Source: Meconema thalassinum (lineage: Eukaryota; Arthropoda; Insecta; Orthoptera; Tettigoniidae). From it: a stretch of 64,000 nt of DNA. The notes below the pieces were generated by a model. It saw nothing but the letters and a program-made list of their open reading frames with translations, did not search any database and was not told the DNA's origin. Location: assembly GCA_946902985.2 (NCBI GenBank), contig OX336391.1, positions 74,191,947 to 74,255,946 on the forward strand, written 5' to 3'. The translations under genes and the position numbers were made by a program. Of this stretch, positions 25,682 through 35,078 are shown in pieces. Each line of letters opens with the position of its first letter. Within the stretch, counting starts at the first letter, position 1.

Positions 25682-26409
25682 ATGTCTGAGGGAGAAGAAA
25701 CCATTGCACTTTTGAGCCCACTAGAAGGGAAGAGTAACAAGTCACTGCAAGTAAAGGTGAGATGATTTTTTTAAACTAACTTGTTTCATTTTTTGTTTTA
25801 TGTTTTATTTTATGAAATGTATGTATTAACCTGAATTTAGGTATTTATAGCGGTTTATTTTATTTATTTTTAGAAACTTGGAAAGAATAGCCTTACCGCC
25901 GTAGCAGTCGCTGAAAAAAAACAGAAACGCACTAAAGCGAAACCACTGCCAAAGAGTGAACTGTTTAAAACTCAGGTAAGTCCAACTTAAAAATGCTATT
26001 CCATTTTACCACTACTGAAAACTCGTAGACAAAAAAAAAATTCATTACCTGTACATGACTGGGACAATGATTGCTTTCTTGATTAATGGCTATGTTGTTG
26101 TTGTTGACTGGGAAAAGTACAAGGCCATGTTGGATTTTCTAAAAATAAAAATAATAAATTTAATTTACGGGTGGTTCCCTATGGACTCAACGAATATCCA
26201 CAGGTTTGAACATGATAATGTGAACAAAATGACATGACATTCATTTTTGTTTATATATTGGTTAAAGGGAGGGTGGGGGAATGTAAATGACTGTAGCTTT
26301 ATAAAAAAGAAAATAAGTACATGGGTTACTGTTAGTGCCAACATACAGTTTATTTTTAATGGTGTTTTGATATATTAATGCCAATTAACGTTAACGTTTT
26401 ATTTACAAG

Positions 26410-26451
<42 letters not shown>

Positions 26452-26517
26452 GTGATGGGTTATTTTGTTTGCTTTTAGGTGTCGTCATGTGCCATTAACG
26501 TAATGAACAGACAGTGA
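25682..26517 (+). CDS. Small spliced basic protein, left arm
   Basis: Predicted three-exon CDS: 25682-25756, 25874-25975 and 26479-26517, joined at clean GT-AG sites (AAG/GTGAGA, TTTTTAG/AAA, CAG/GTAAGT, CTTTTAG/GTG), all phase 0. The product would be 71 residues: an acidic start (MSEGEETIALL), then a Lys-rich middle (EKKQKRTKAKPLPK) that could be a nuclear localisation signal. An acceptor at 25661-25663 (TTTGCAG) shows a 5' exon upstream, probably untranslated, because the likely 5' donors do not join it in frame. I recognise no family. It lies just upstream of, and co-directional with, the IAP gene. Introns in element-borne genes argue for expression in the host nucleus. Confidence 0.5.
26406..26452. 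repeat. (TGAT)n microsatellite in last intron, left arm
   Basis: About nine to ten TGAT units just before the acceptor of the last exon. The mirror tract in the right arm (about 35143-35165) has only about five, a clear length difference between arms. Confidence 0.95.
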
Positions 26518-26593
26518 ACAAGCATGCATTATGCTTTAAAGTACTCTGTGCAATGTTAATAACTTACAATAAGAAAAAGTTTTATTATAACAC

Positions 26594-27585
26594 ATGGCGT
26601 TAGTACCAAATACAACAAGTGAGCAAGTTGGTTTACCACGTGGGTTAAATTTAAAATCAGAACATGATCAGGCTTTTTGTCGACGCATGAACTTGCAAAA
26701 GCCGGTTTTTTTTACTTGAACCGAGAAGATGTGGTGCGCTGTGTGTTTTGTCGTATTGAACTTTCACACTGGGAAGAAGGGGATGATCCCTTTAGAGACC
26801 ATTTGCGATGGTCTCCTCACTGTCCTTACATGCTTGGAAAGCAAGTGGGTAACCTACCCGTGCATTCATTTTACCGAACCACAAGGCCTTTGGCCGCTAC
26901 TTACGTTGCTGAATCACAAATAAATAATAATAATGATGTATTACCAGCCAACGGTAGTGTCGATATATGTGGTCCATATGCCATAGACAGTGTTGAATTG
27001 GCATGTGCTTTTGAAAAATTGGGAGTTTGCAAGACTAAAGCACTAGCACACTCAGAGTACAGCTCTGTTGAAAAACGTTTCGAATCTTATAAAAATGTTT
27101 GGCCATTAATATTAAAACACCTTACCAAACAGCTAAGTGAAGCTGGATTTTTTTATACTGGTGAAGGGGATAAAACAATATGTTTTTATTGTGGATTTGC
27201 TTTAAAGGATTGGCAAATGACTGATGACCCTTTTGTGCAACACGCTCGTTGGTTACCAAACTGTAAATACATGGTGTTGCTTAAAGGTCAGGAATTTGTG
27301 AACACTATTCGTAAAGAAAAAGTGATTGCAGCACAAGACATAAAAGTGCCTTTAGAGTTAGAGCACGCGGAGCAAATACATAAAGCTGAAAGAAAAGACT
27401 TGTGTTACGAACAGATACAAAAGTGTGACCAACAATTATGTAAAATTTGTTATCAAGATGAACTAGGTGTTGTATTTTTACCCTGTGGACACATGATAGC
27501 CTGTGTCAAGTGTGCATTAGAACTTAACACTTGTGCTATATGCAGAAAAGTAGTATCTGCTACAGTTAGGGCATTTCTTGCATAA
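26594..27585 (+). pseudogene. BIR-BIR-RING inhibitor of apoptosis (IAP), left arm, frameshifted
   Basis: Intronless IAP gene. The ATG at 26594 opens a frame that stops after about 40 codons because 28 bp present in the right copy are missing at about 26669/26670, in the upstream part of BIR1. The remaining frame runs open from about 26677 to the stop at 27585: most of BIR1 (CVFC, then H and C zinc ligands ending HLRWSPHC), BIR2 (CFYCG...HARWLPNC) and a C-terminal C3HC4 RING (CKICYQDELG, PCGH, CAICR). IAPs of this form bind caspases or IAP antagonists through BIRs and act as ubiquitin ligases through the RING. No ATG precedes BIR1 in the open frame, so an intact two-BIR product is unlikely from this copy. 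Intronless structure suggests capture from a virus or cDNA. Confidence 0.85.
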
Positions 27586-27696
27586 CTAGTATAATTTATT
27601 CGCCATGCATAGTGCAAAATCCCTAATTGCACAATATTATTAAAGCTGTTTTAGAGTGTAATAGATATGCTTTTGTTTTGTTTATAGACTACTACA

Positions 27697-27978
27697 ATGA
27701 ATGTTTTGAATGCTGTGGGACAATCATGTGGCTTAGAGACAAAGAAGCTCAGCGAATTGCCAACGCATATTCCATTCCGCATTATCAAGATTCGGAAATT
27801 GAAAACAGCATATGGTGATCGTGTACTTTGTGTATGTGAAAACTTTGAGACATTTCTGCCTATACGGTTTAATGATATGTCGGAGAGTGTTTTTGATGAA
27901 GTCAATAATGCTGTGCAACCTGTACACTTAATTTATGAAGGTTTTAAAAACAATAGGTGCATGGTTCGTTTTAATTAA
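27697..27978 (+). CDS. 93-aa protein, possible OB-fold/ssDNA-binding type, left arm
   Basis: Starts at an ATG nine bases after a TTTGTTTATAG acceptor-like site, so an untranslated 5' exon is possible. The protein has the pattern KTAYGDRVLCVCENFETFLP followed by RF, then a short acidic and hydrophobic tail. I associate K-T-x-Y-G-x-x-V...FLPxRF with a recurrent small-protein family in insect mobile elements, with an OB-like strand pattern; this is from memory and unverified. It lies 111 bp downstream of the IAP on the same strand, with an AATAAA at about 28137. An identical reading frame is in the right arm. Confidence 0.55.
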   Translation: MNVLNAVGQSCGLETKKLSELPTHIPFRIIKIRKLKTAYGDRVLCVCENFETFLPIRFNDMSESVFDEVNNAVQPVHLIYEGFKNNRCMVRFN

Positions 27979-28448
27979 ATAAATAAATAATGTGAAATAA
28001 TAATGGAAAATATAAGTAATGACAATATACTGAAAAAGAAAGAAAATATGTGTATAGAATAGTAATGTTTTAGTGTTTAGTGTTGTCTTTAAAAATATTA
28101 TGATGAAACCAAAAAAAAATGTATATAAAGTTTGTAAATAAATGCAAAATGATGTTACAATGCTGTTTTATTTTATACAAAGTTAATATATTTAACATTT
28201 CAGAGTATACATGATTATGACAATAAATGCACACTGAATACAAGCCTTTCTCACTTTACAATAGTCTGTTATAGTTTTAAACACAAGGCTTGTTGTAGAT
28301 CATTTTCTAGCAATGTCCATTCAATGTTGTTTTCGAAAAGTGGGGAAGCCGCAATGGTTGTATTGACATAAAAACCTTATGGTTATTACTATTTAGTCAA
28401 TTTTATCCCCTTGCAGATCAAGAGCAGATGACCTAGTTGTTCCACTCT

Positions 28449-28826
28449 TTAAAACGACAACAACAACACTACCTCTTGCATAGTTTGTGATGTTGATGGC
28501 TCTTGCGACGTGGAAGATGGATTAAAAATAACTTTGAGAACAGGGGTTAAACGTTGATCATTAAACAATGCACTATTTTGAGTAGCAATATGGTTTTCTT
28601 GATTTTTTGTCGACGGCAACTGTGTTTCATGCGGTACACTACATTGATGATCACTGACACTTAAAACCTCACTATTTTTACTTTTTAGGTCACCACGACA
28701 ATGTTTGGAACGTTGCTTTGAACAACGCCAAATAACAGTTCCATTTTTATTGGTTCGTTTCACAATATATGAATATTCTTTATAGTATGCGTAAGGCTTA
28801 CCATACCTAGTCACTGATACTTCCAT
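28449..28826 (-). CDS. FLYWCH zinc-finger protein, short form, left arm
   Basis: Start taken at MEVSVTRYG (28826), which aligns with the start of the longer paralogue; the frame opens 13 codons earlier at another ATG (28865). 125 residues. Residues about 7-55 form a FLYWCH-type finger: GKPYAYYKEYSY, then IWRC, KHCRG and DHQC. FLYWCH domains bind DNA or protein in transposon-derived and host regulators. The Ser/Thr-rich remainder ends abruptly in VVLLLSF and lacks the conserved tail of the longer paralogue, so it may be a truncated duplicate or lack its last exon. It converges on the IAP-side genes. Confidence 0.6.
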   Translation of the reverse strand: MEVSVTRYGKPYAYYKEYSYIVKRTNKNGTVIWRCSKQRSKHCRGDLKSKNSEVLSVSDHQCSVPHETQLPSTKNQENHIATQNSALFNDQRLTPVLKVIFNPSSTSQEPSTSQTMQEVVLLLSF

Positions 28827-28996
28827 ATCAACTGTCAAGCATAGACTAAGCTCTAGTAAAGTCAACTTGGTAATAAGAATACTAGTTTAATGTGAGAGCA
28901 AATATGGATCCAAAGAGTTCAGGTAAAAGGGAAAGCAAATAAGCAAATATTAGAAACAAGAGTTGGGGTAAAAGTGGTTGCAAAGTGGTAGACCCA

Positions 28997-29686
28997 TTAC
29001 ACAATAATTTCAGCACGACGAAGCTCTTGTTCAATTTCTTTGATTTCCCAATCGTGACCGATATGCCCAGCTTGTCGTAAAGCATGCAATTGTCGAAGCC
29101 GTTGAATTAGCTTACTGGGTTTGTTCCAGTATACAAATTTAACAAATGGATTTTTAGGTGTAAACAAAGCATTACCATTATCATGATCATTATCATTATC
29201 GTCATCATCATCATTGTCATCATCATGATCACCATTATCATCATGACCATCATCACTGTTACTATATAGTCCTTTTTGATCCTCTTGCAATACCACTTTA
29301 TTTATAGTCTGAGTTGATTTTGATAGTGTTGAAGGTTTCTTGGACGTTGACAACTGTCCTAACATGACGTTTTGAGGACATGATAAGTCCTTTTGAACAA
29401 ACACTGCACTATTTTTAGCCGCAATATCGTTTTCTTGAACTTGCTTTTTAGCATTTTGATAATTGTTTGTAAACAGTAAGCGTGGTTCGTTTCGAGCACT
29501 ACATTGATGAACACTCACACTTAAAACCTTTCCATTTTTACTTTTCAGATTGCCTCGACATTTTGTTGACCTCTCTTTTGAGCATTGCCAGAATATTATT
29601 CCATTCACATTCTGGCGATTATAGTTATAGGAGTAGCCTTGATAGAGTGCACGTAGCCTACCTTTGTTGGTTGTAATAAGTTCCAT
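28997..29686 (-). CDS. FLYWCH zinc-finger protein, long form, left arm
   Basis: 229 residues. N-terminal FLYWCH finger (LYQGYSYNYNR, IFWQC, TKCRG, VHQC), then a polar linker, an Asp/Asn-rich stretch at about residues 147-170, and a C-terminal block (LIQRLRQLHALRQAGHIGHD followed by WEIKEIEQELRRAEII). That tail resembles a helical module I recall in FLYWCH proteins of insect mobile elements. The short paralogue lies just downstream in the same orientation, a tandem duplication. It probably acts in the nucleus, with a DNA-binding role inferred from the finger. Confidence 0.7.
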   Translation of the reverse strand: MELITTNKGRLRALYQGYSYNYNRQNVNGIIFWQCSKERSTKCRGNLKSKNGKVLSVSVHQCSARNEPRLLFTNNYQNAKKQVQENDIAAKNSAVFVQKDLSCPQNVMLGQLSTSKKPSTLSKSTQTINKVVLQEDQKGLYSNSDDGHDDNGDHDDDNDDDDDNDNDHDNGNALFTPKNPFVKFVYWNKPSKLIQRLRQLHALRQAGHIGHDWEIKEIEQELRRAEIIV

Positions 29687-29772
29687 AGTAGTAACTGACC
29701 TGTCAGTACGATGTTCACACTACAAAGGTTACAACTGTTTTGCTGATGGAGTGACCTACCATAAGCTTATAT

Positions 29773-30052
29773 ATTGGCTTATGTGTTGGCTTTTCGTGTT
29801 GGCTTTTCGTGTTGGCTTTTGTGTTGGCTTTTTGTGTTGGCTTTTTGTGTTGGCTTTTCGTGTTGGCTTTTCTTGTTGGCTTTTTGTGTTGGCTTTTTGT
29901 GTTGGCTTTTCGTGTTGGCTTTTGTGTTGGCTTTTTGTGTTGGCTTTTTGTGTTGGCTTTTCGTGTTGGCTTTTCGTGTTGGCTTTTTGTGTTGGCTTTT
30001 TGTATTGGCTTTTCGTGTTGGCTTTTTGTGTTGGCTTTTGTATTGGCTTATT
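29773..30052. repeat. 13-bp minisatellite, left arm
   Basis: Repeats of GTTGGCTTTTTGT / GTTGGCTTTTCGT, with some 12-bp units. Frameshifting unit lengths give several overlapping open frames (LAFCVGF-type and KPTQKANTKSQ-type peptides) that I do not regard as genes. About 280 bp here against about 400 bp in the right arm. Confidence 0.92.
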
Positions 30053-30148
30053 TGACAAGTTATTTGTGTCAATGTATTTAGTGGATTTTTTTCTTGGTGT
30101 TGGAAAGTAGTTAAAAGAGAGGGAATATTTAAAGACTTAACCTCAGCT

Positions 30149-30353
30149 CACTAACCTAACCTAACCTAACCTAACTTTGCCTAACCTAACCTAACTTTTC
30201 AACTCTCAAATGTTAATTAAATTCTGTGCATAGTCGAGTTGGAACCCAAGACCTCAGGGGTAAAAAAAACAATTATTTTTGACGACTTATTTTGGTAACT
30301 TGTTTTAATGGCTAACCTAACTTTACCTAACCTAACCTAACCTAACCTAACCT
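30149..30353. repeat. CCTAA (TTAGG) tracts, left arm
   Basis: Two short tracts of the insect-type telomere repeat, at about 30151-30198 and 30313-30353, slightly degenerate and ending at a CCTCAGCTCA motif. They are internal, not a telomere. Confidence 0.9.
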
Positions 30354-30698
30354 CAGCTCACTTTGGATATTACTAGTAAGTGTTCATATCCTTTGCTAGG
30401 TAGCATGCTAGTAGTACAGGTAGTGCTCATATTTACCGCTAGGTAGCGGAAACATACTTTGCATGTTGCATGTGACACTTGTGAAGTTTAACCACATGCA
30501 AGACGTGCTTGTATAAGTTCTCTATTTAAACTCAATATACAATTAACCACTAAATGTTCAGAACTAACATGTATAGCCATGTTTAGGGTATATAGGAGAC
30601 CCTTAGCAAGAAAGGCTGTCTAACCCACGAGTGTACAGCCTTTTCATACGCAGTAAGCACCTGTTGGCAGAAAACAACAACAACAATTTGAGAAAGCC

Positions 30699-30732
30699 TG
30701 TTTCCTTTAAATACATTAATGGATATGTTGTT
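30699..30732. other. 34-nt spacer at the palindrome centre
   Basis: The left arm ends ...TTTGAGAAAGCC and the right arm begins GGCTTTCTCAAA; the bases between (starting TGTTTCCTTT, ending ATGTTGTT) are unpaired. The arms next to it contain AAC/GTT trinucleotide repeats of unequal length. Confidence 0.9.
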
Positions 30733-31079
30733 GGCTTTCTCAAATTGTTGTTGTTGTTGTTGTTTTCTGCCAACAGGTGCTTACTGCGTATGACAAGGCT
30801 GTACACTCGTGGGTTAGACAGCCTTTCTTGCTAAGGGTCTCCTATATACCCTAAACATGGCTATACATGTTAGTTCTGAACATTTAGTGGTTAATTGTAT
30901 ATTGAGTTTAAATAGAGAACTTATACAAGAACGTCTTGCATGTGGTTAAACTTCACAAGTGTCACATGCAACATGCAAAGTATGTTTCCGCTACCTAGCG
31001 GTAAATATGAGCACTACCTGTACTACTAGCATGCTACCTAGCAAAGGATATGAACACTTACTAGTAATATCCAAAGTGA

Positions 31080-31295
31080 GCTGAGGTTAGATTAGGTTAG
31101 GTTAGGTTAGGTAAAGTTAGGTTAGCCATTAAAACAAGTTACCAAAATAAGTCGTCAAAAATAATTGTTTTTTTTTACCCCTGAGGTCTTGGGTTCCAAC
31201 TCGACTATGCACAGAATTTAATTAACATTTGAGAGTTGAAAGGTTAGGTTAGGTTAGGCAAAGTTAGGTTAGGTTAGGTTAGGTTAGTGAGCTGA
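31080..31295. repeat. TTAGG tracts, right arm
   Basis: Mirror of the left-arm tracts, at about 31083-31126 and 31240-31286. Confidence 0.9.
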
Positions 31296-31387
31296 GGTTA
31301 AGTATTTAAATATTCCCTCTCTTTTAACTACATTCCAACACCAAGAAAAAATCCACTAAATACATTGACACAAATAACTTGTCAAAT

Positions 31388-31798
31388 AAGCCAATACAAA
31401 AGCCAATACTCAAGCCAACACAAAAAGCCAACACGAAAAGCCAATACAAAAAGCCAACACGAAAGGCCAATACAAAAAAAGCCAACACGAAAAGCCAACA
31501 CGAAATGCCAACACGAAAAGCCAACACAAAAAGCCAACACGAAAAGCCAACACAAAAAGCCAACACAAAAAGCCAACACGAAAAGCCAACACGAAAAGCC
31601 AACACAAAAAGCCAACACAAAAGCCAACACGAAAAGCCAACACAAAAAGCCAACACAAAAAGCCAACACGAAAAGCCAACACGAAAAGCCAACACAAAAA
31701 GCCAACACAAAAAGCCAACACAAAAAGCCAACACAAAAGCCAACACAAAAGCCAACACGAAAAGCCAACACGAAAAGCCAACACATAAGCCAATATAT
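31388..31798. repeat. 13-bp minisatellite, right arm
   Basis: Mirror of the left-arm minisatellite (AAAAAGCCAACAC units), expanded to about 400 bp. Confidence 0.92.
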
Positions 31799-31880
31799 AA
31801 GCTTATGGTAGGTCACTCCATCAGCAAAACAGTTGTAACCTTTGTAGTGTGAACATCGTACTGACAGGTCAGTTACTACT

Positions 31881-32570
31881 ATGGAACTTATTACAACCAA
31901 CAAAGGTAGGCTACGTGCACTCTATCAAGGCTACTCCTATAACTATAATCGCCAGAATGTGAATGGAATAATATTCTGGCAATGCTCAAAAGAGAGGTCA
32001 ACAAAATGTCGAGGCAATCTGAAAAGTAAAAATGGAAAGGTTTTAAGTGTGAGTGTTCATCAATGTAGTGCTCGAAACGAACCACGCTTACTGTTTACAA
32101 ACAATTATCAAAATGCTAAAAAGCAAGTTCAAGAAAACGATATTGCGGCTAAAAATAGTGCAGTGTTTGTTCAAAAGGACTTATCATGTCCTCAAAACGT
32201 CATGTTAGGACAGTTGTCAACGTCCAAGAAACCTTCAACACTATCAAAATCAACTCAGACTATAAATAAAGTGGTATTGCAAGAGGATCAAAAAGGACTA
32301 TATAGTAACAGTGATGATGGTCATGATGATAATGGTGATCATGATGATGATAATGATGATGATGACGATAATGATAATGATCATGATAATGGTAATGCTT
32401 TGTTTACACCTAAAAATCCATTTGTTAAATTTGTATACTGGAACAAACCCAGTAAGCTAATTCAACGGCTTCGACAATTGCATGCTTTACGACAAGCTGG
32501 GCATATCGGTCACGATTGGGAAATCAAAGAAATTGAACAAGAGCTTCGTCGTGCTGAAATTATTGTGTAA
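31881..32570 (+). CDS. FLYWCH zinc-finger protein, long form, right arm
   Basis: Same 229-residue protein as the left-arm copy, including the finger, acidic stretch and C-terminal helical block. Preservation of identical open frames in both arms means recent duplication, gene conversion or selection; the sequence alone cannot separate these. Confidence 0.7.
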   Translation: MELITTNKGRLRALYQGYSYNYNRQNVNGIIFWQCSKERSTKCRGNLKSKNGKVLSVSVHQCSARNEPRLLFTNNYQNAKKQVQENDIAAKNSAVFVQKDLSCPQNVMLGQLSTSKKPSTLSKSTQTINKVVLQEDQKGLYSNSDDGHDDNGDHDDDNDDDDDNDNDHDNGNALFTPKNPFVKFVYWNKPSKLIQRLRQLHALRQAGHIGHDWEIKEIEQELRRAEIIV

Positions 32571-32740
32571 TGGGTCTACCACTTTGCAACCACTTTTACC
32601 CCAACTCTTGTTTCTAATATTTGCTTATTTGCTTTCCCTTTTACCTGAACTCTTTGGATCCATATTTGCTCTCACATTAAACTAGTATTCTTATTACCAA
32701 GTTGACTTTACTAGAGCTTAGTCTATGCTTGACAGTTGAT

Positions 32741-33118
32741 ATGGAAGTATCAGTGACTAGGTATGGTAAGCCTTACGCATACTATAAAGAATATTCATAT
32801 ATTGTGAAACGAACCAATAAAAATGGAACTGTTATTTGGCGTTGTTCAAAGCAACGTTCCAAACATTGTCGTGGTGACCTAAAAAGTAAAAATAGTGAGG
32901 TTTTAAGTGTCAGTGATCATCAATGTAGTGTACCGCATGAAACACAGTTGCCGTCGACAAAAAATCAAGAAAACCATATTGCTACTCAAAATAGTGCATT
33001 GTTTAATGATCAACGTTTAACCCCTGTTCTCAAAGTTATTTTTAATCCATCTTCCACGTCGCAAGAGCCATCAACATCACAAACTATGCAAGAGGTAGTG
33101 TTGTTGTTGTCGTTTTAA
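32741..33118 (+). CDS. FLYWCH zinc-finger protein, short form, right arm
   Basis: Same 125-residue frame as the left-arm copy (an upstream in-frame ATG exists at 32702). FLYWCH finger at the N-terminus and no conserved tail. Downstream sequence differs slightly between arms (GGGGATCAAAGTGACT here, GGGGATAAAATTGACT equivalent in the left arm). Confidence 0.6.
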   Translation: MEVSVTRYGKPYAYYKEYSYIVKRTNKNGTVIWRCSKQRSKHCRGDLKSKNSEVLSVSDHQCSVPHETQLPSTKNQENHIATQNSALFNDQRLTPVLKVIFNPSSTSQEPSTSQTMQEVVLLLSF

Positions 33119-33588
33119 AGAGTGGAACAACTAGGTCATCTGCTCTTGATCTGCAAGGGGATCAAAGTGACTAAATAGTAATAACCATAAGGTTTTTATG
33201 TCAATACAACCATTGCGGCTTCCCCACTTTTCGAAAACAACATTGAATGGACATTGCTAGAAAATGATCTACAACAAGCCTTGTGTTTAAAACTATAACA
33301 GACTATTGTAAAGTGAGAAAGGCTTGTATTCAGTGTGCATTTATTGTCATAATCATGTATACTCTGCAATGTTAAATATATTAACTTTGTATAAAATAAA
33401 ACAGCATTGTAACATCATTTTGCATTTATTTACAAACTTTATATACATTTTTTTTTGGTTTCATCATAATATTTTTAAAGAAAACACTAAACACTGAAAC
33501 ATTACTATTCTATACACATATTTTCTTTCTTTTTCAGTATATTGTCATTACTTATATTTTCCATTATTATTTCACATTATTTATTTAT

Positions 33589-33870
33589 TTAATTAAAACG
33601 AACCATGCACCTATTGTTTTTAAAACCTTCATAAATTAAGTGTACAGGTTGCACAGCATTATTGACTTCATCAAAAACACTCTCCGACATATCATTAAAC
33701 CGTATAGGCAGAAATGTCTCAAAGTTTTCACATACACAAAGTACACGATCACCATATGCTGTTTTCAATTTCCGAATCTTGATAATGCGGAATGGAATAT
33801 GCGTTGGCAATTCGCTGAGCTTCTTTGTCTCTAAGCCACATGATTGTCCCACAGCATTCAAAACATTCAT
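33589..33870 (-). CDS. 93-aa possible OB-fold protein, right arm
   Basis: Identical frame to the left-arm copy, preceded on its strand by the same acceptor-like site and followed by the same A/T-rich 3' sequence. Confidence 0.55.
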   Translation of the reverse strand: MNVLNAVGQSCGLETKKLSELPTHIPFRIIKIRKLKTAYGDRVLCVCENFETFLPIRFNDMSESVFDEVNNAVQPVHLIYEGFKNNRCMVRFN

Positions 33871-33981
33871 TGTAGTAGTCTATAAACAAAACAAAAGCAT
33901 ATCTATTACACTCTAAAACAGCTTTAATAATATTGTGCAATTAGGGATTTTGCACTATGCATGGCGAATAAATTATACTAG

Positions 33982-35002
33982 TTATGCAAGAAATGCCCTA
34001 ACTGTAGCAGATACTACTTTTCTGCATATAGCACAAGTGTTAAGTTCTAATGCACACTTGACACAGGCTATCATGTGTCCACAGGGTAAAAATACAACAC
34101 CTAGTTCATCTTGATAACAAATTTTACATAATTGTTGGTCACACTTTTGTATCTGTTCGTAACACAAGTCTTTTCTTTCAGCCTTATGTATTTGCTCCGC
34201 GTGCTCTAACTCTAAAGGCACTTTTATGTCTTGTGCTGCAATCACTTTTTCTTTACGAATAGTGTTCACAAATTCCTGACCTTTAAGCAACACCATGTAT
34301 TTACAGTTTGGTAACCAACGAGCGTGTTGCACAAAAGGGTCATCAGTCATTTGCCAATCCTTTAAAGCAAATCCACAATAAAAACATATTGTTTTATCCC
34401 CTTCACCAGAATAAAAAAATCCAGCTTCACTTAGCTGTTTGGTAAGGTGTTTTAATATTAATGGCCAAACATTTTTATAAGATTCGAAACGTTTTTCAAC
34501 AGAGCTGTACTCTGAGTGTGCTAGTGCTTTAGTCTTGCAAACTCCCAATTTTTCAAAAGCACATGCCAATTCAACACTGTCTATGGCATATGGACCACAT
34601 ATATCGACACTACCGTTGGCTGGTAATACATCATTATTATTATTTATTTGTGATTCAGCAACGTAAGTAGCGGCCAAAGGCCTTGTGGTTCGGTAAAATG
34701 AATGCACGGGTAGGTTACCCACTTGCTTTCCAAGCATGTAAGGACAGTGAGGAGACCATCGCAAATGGTCTCTAAAGGGATCATCCCCTTCTTCCCAGTG
34801 TGAAAGTTCAATACGACAAAACACACAGCGCACCACATCTTCTCGGTTCAAGTAAAAAAAAAACGGCTTTTGCAAGTTCATGCGTCGACAAAAAGCCTAC
34901 AGGCCAGGATTCAAATGTTAACCATCGATCATGTTCTGATTTTAAATTTAACCCACGTGGTAAACCAACTTGCTCACTTGTTGTATTTGGTACTAACGCC
35001 AT
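33982..35002 (-). pseudogene. BIR-BIR-RING IAP, right arm, one-base frameshift
   Basis: Minus-strand mirror of the left IAP. It keeps the 28 bp missing on the left, so the ATG at 35002 reads an N-terminus rich in BIR1-like residues (RWLTFESWPVGF). A homopolymer of ten T (positions 34854-34863) replaces the GG plus eight T of the left copy, adding one base and breaking the frame within BIR1. An internal ATG at 34881 opens a 299-residue frame covering the zinc-binding core of BIR1, BIR2 and RING. BIR2 differs by one visible residue (FFYSGEGD here, FFYTGEGD on the left). A homopolymer sequencing error could mimic this lesion. Confidence 0.82.
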
Positions 35003-35078
35003 GTGTTATAATAAAACTTTTTCTTATTGTAAGTTATTAACATTGCACAGAGTACTTTAAAGCATAATGCATGCTTGT

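Larger units (their letters stand above)
24212..30698 (+). repeat. Left arm of the palindrome
   Basis: Reverse-complement match to 30733-37948. It differs from the right arm by a longer TGAT microsatellite at about 26406, a shorter 13-bp minisatellite, a 28-bp deletion in the IAP gene, scattered substitutions, and loss of about 590 bp near the outer end. That loss lies between two copies of a subterminal repeat that begins at the GTGGTCCATAGC block. Confidence 0.92.

Noticed and set aside
26055..26237. 60-codon frame between exons of the small spliced gene
   Set aside because: It lies inside a predicted intron and shows no domain; the mirror copy exists only because the arms are identical there.
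29664..30110. Overlapping frames in the 13-bp minisatellite (LAFCVGF and KANTKSQ peptides)
   Set aside because: Frames arise from repeat periodicity on both strands, and unit lengths change freely between arms.
30149..31295. True telomere
   Set aside because: TTAGG tracts are short, degenerate and internal, with unrelated sequence on both sides.
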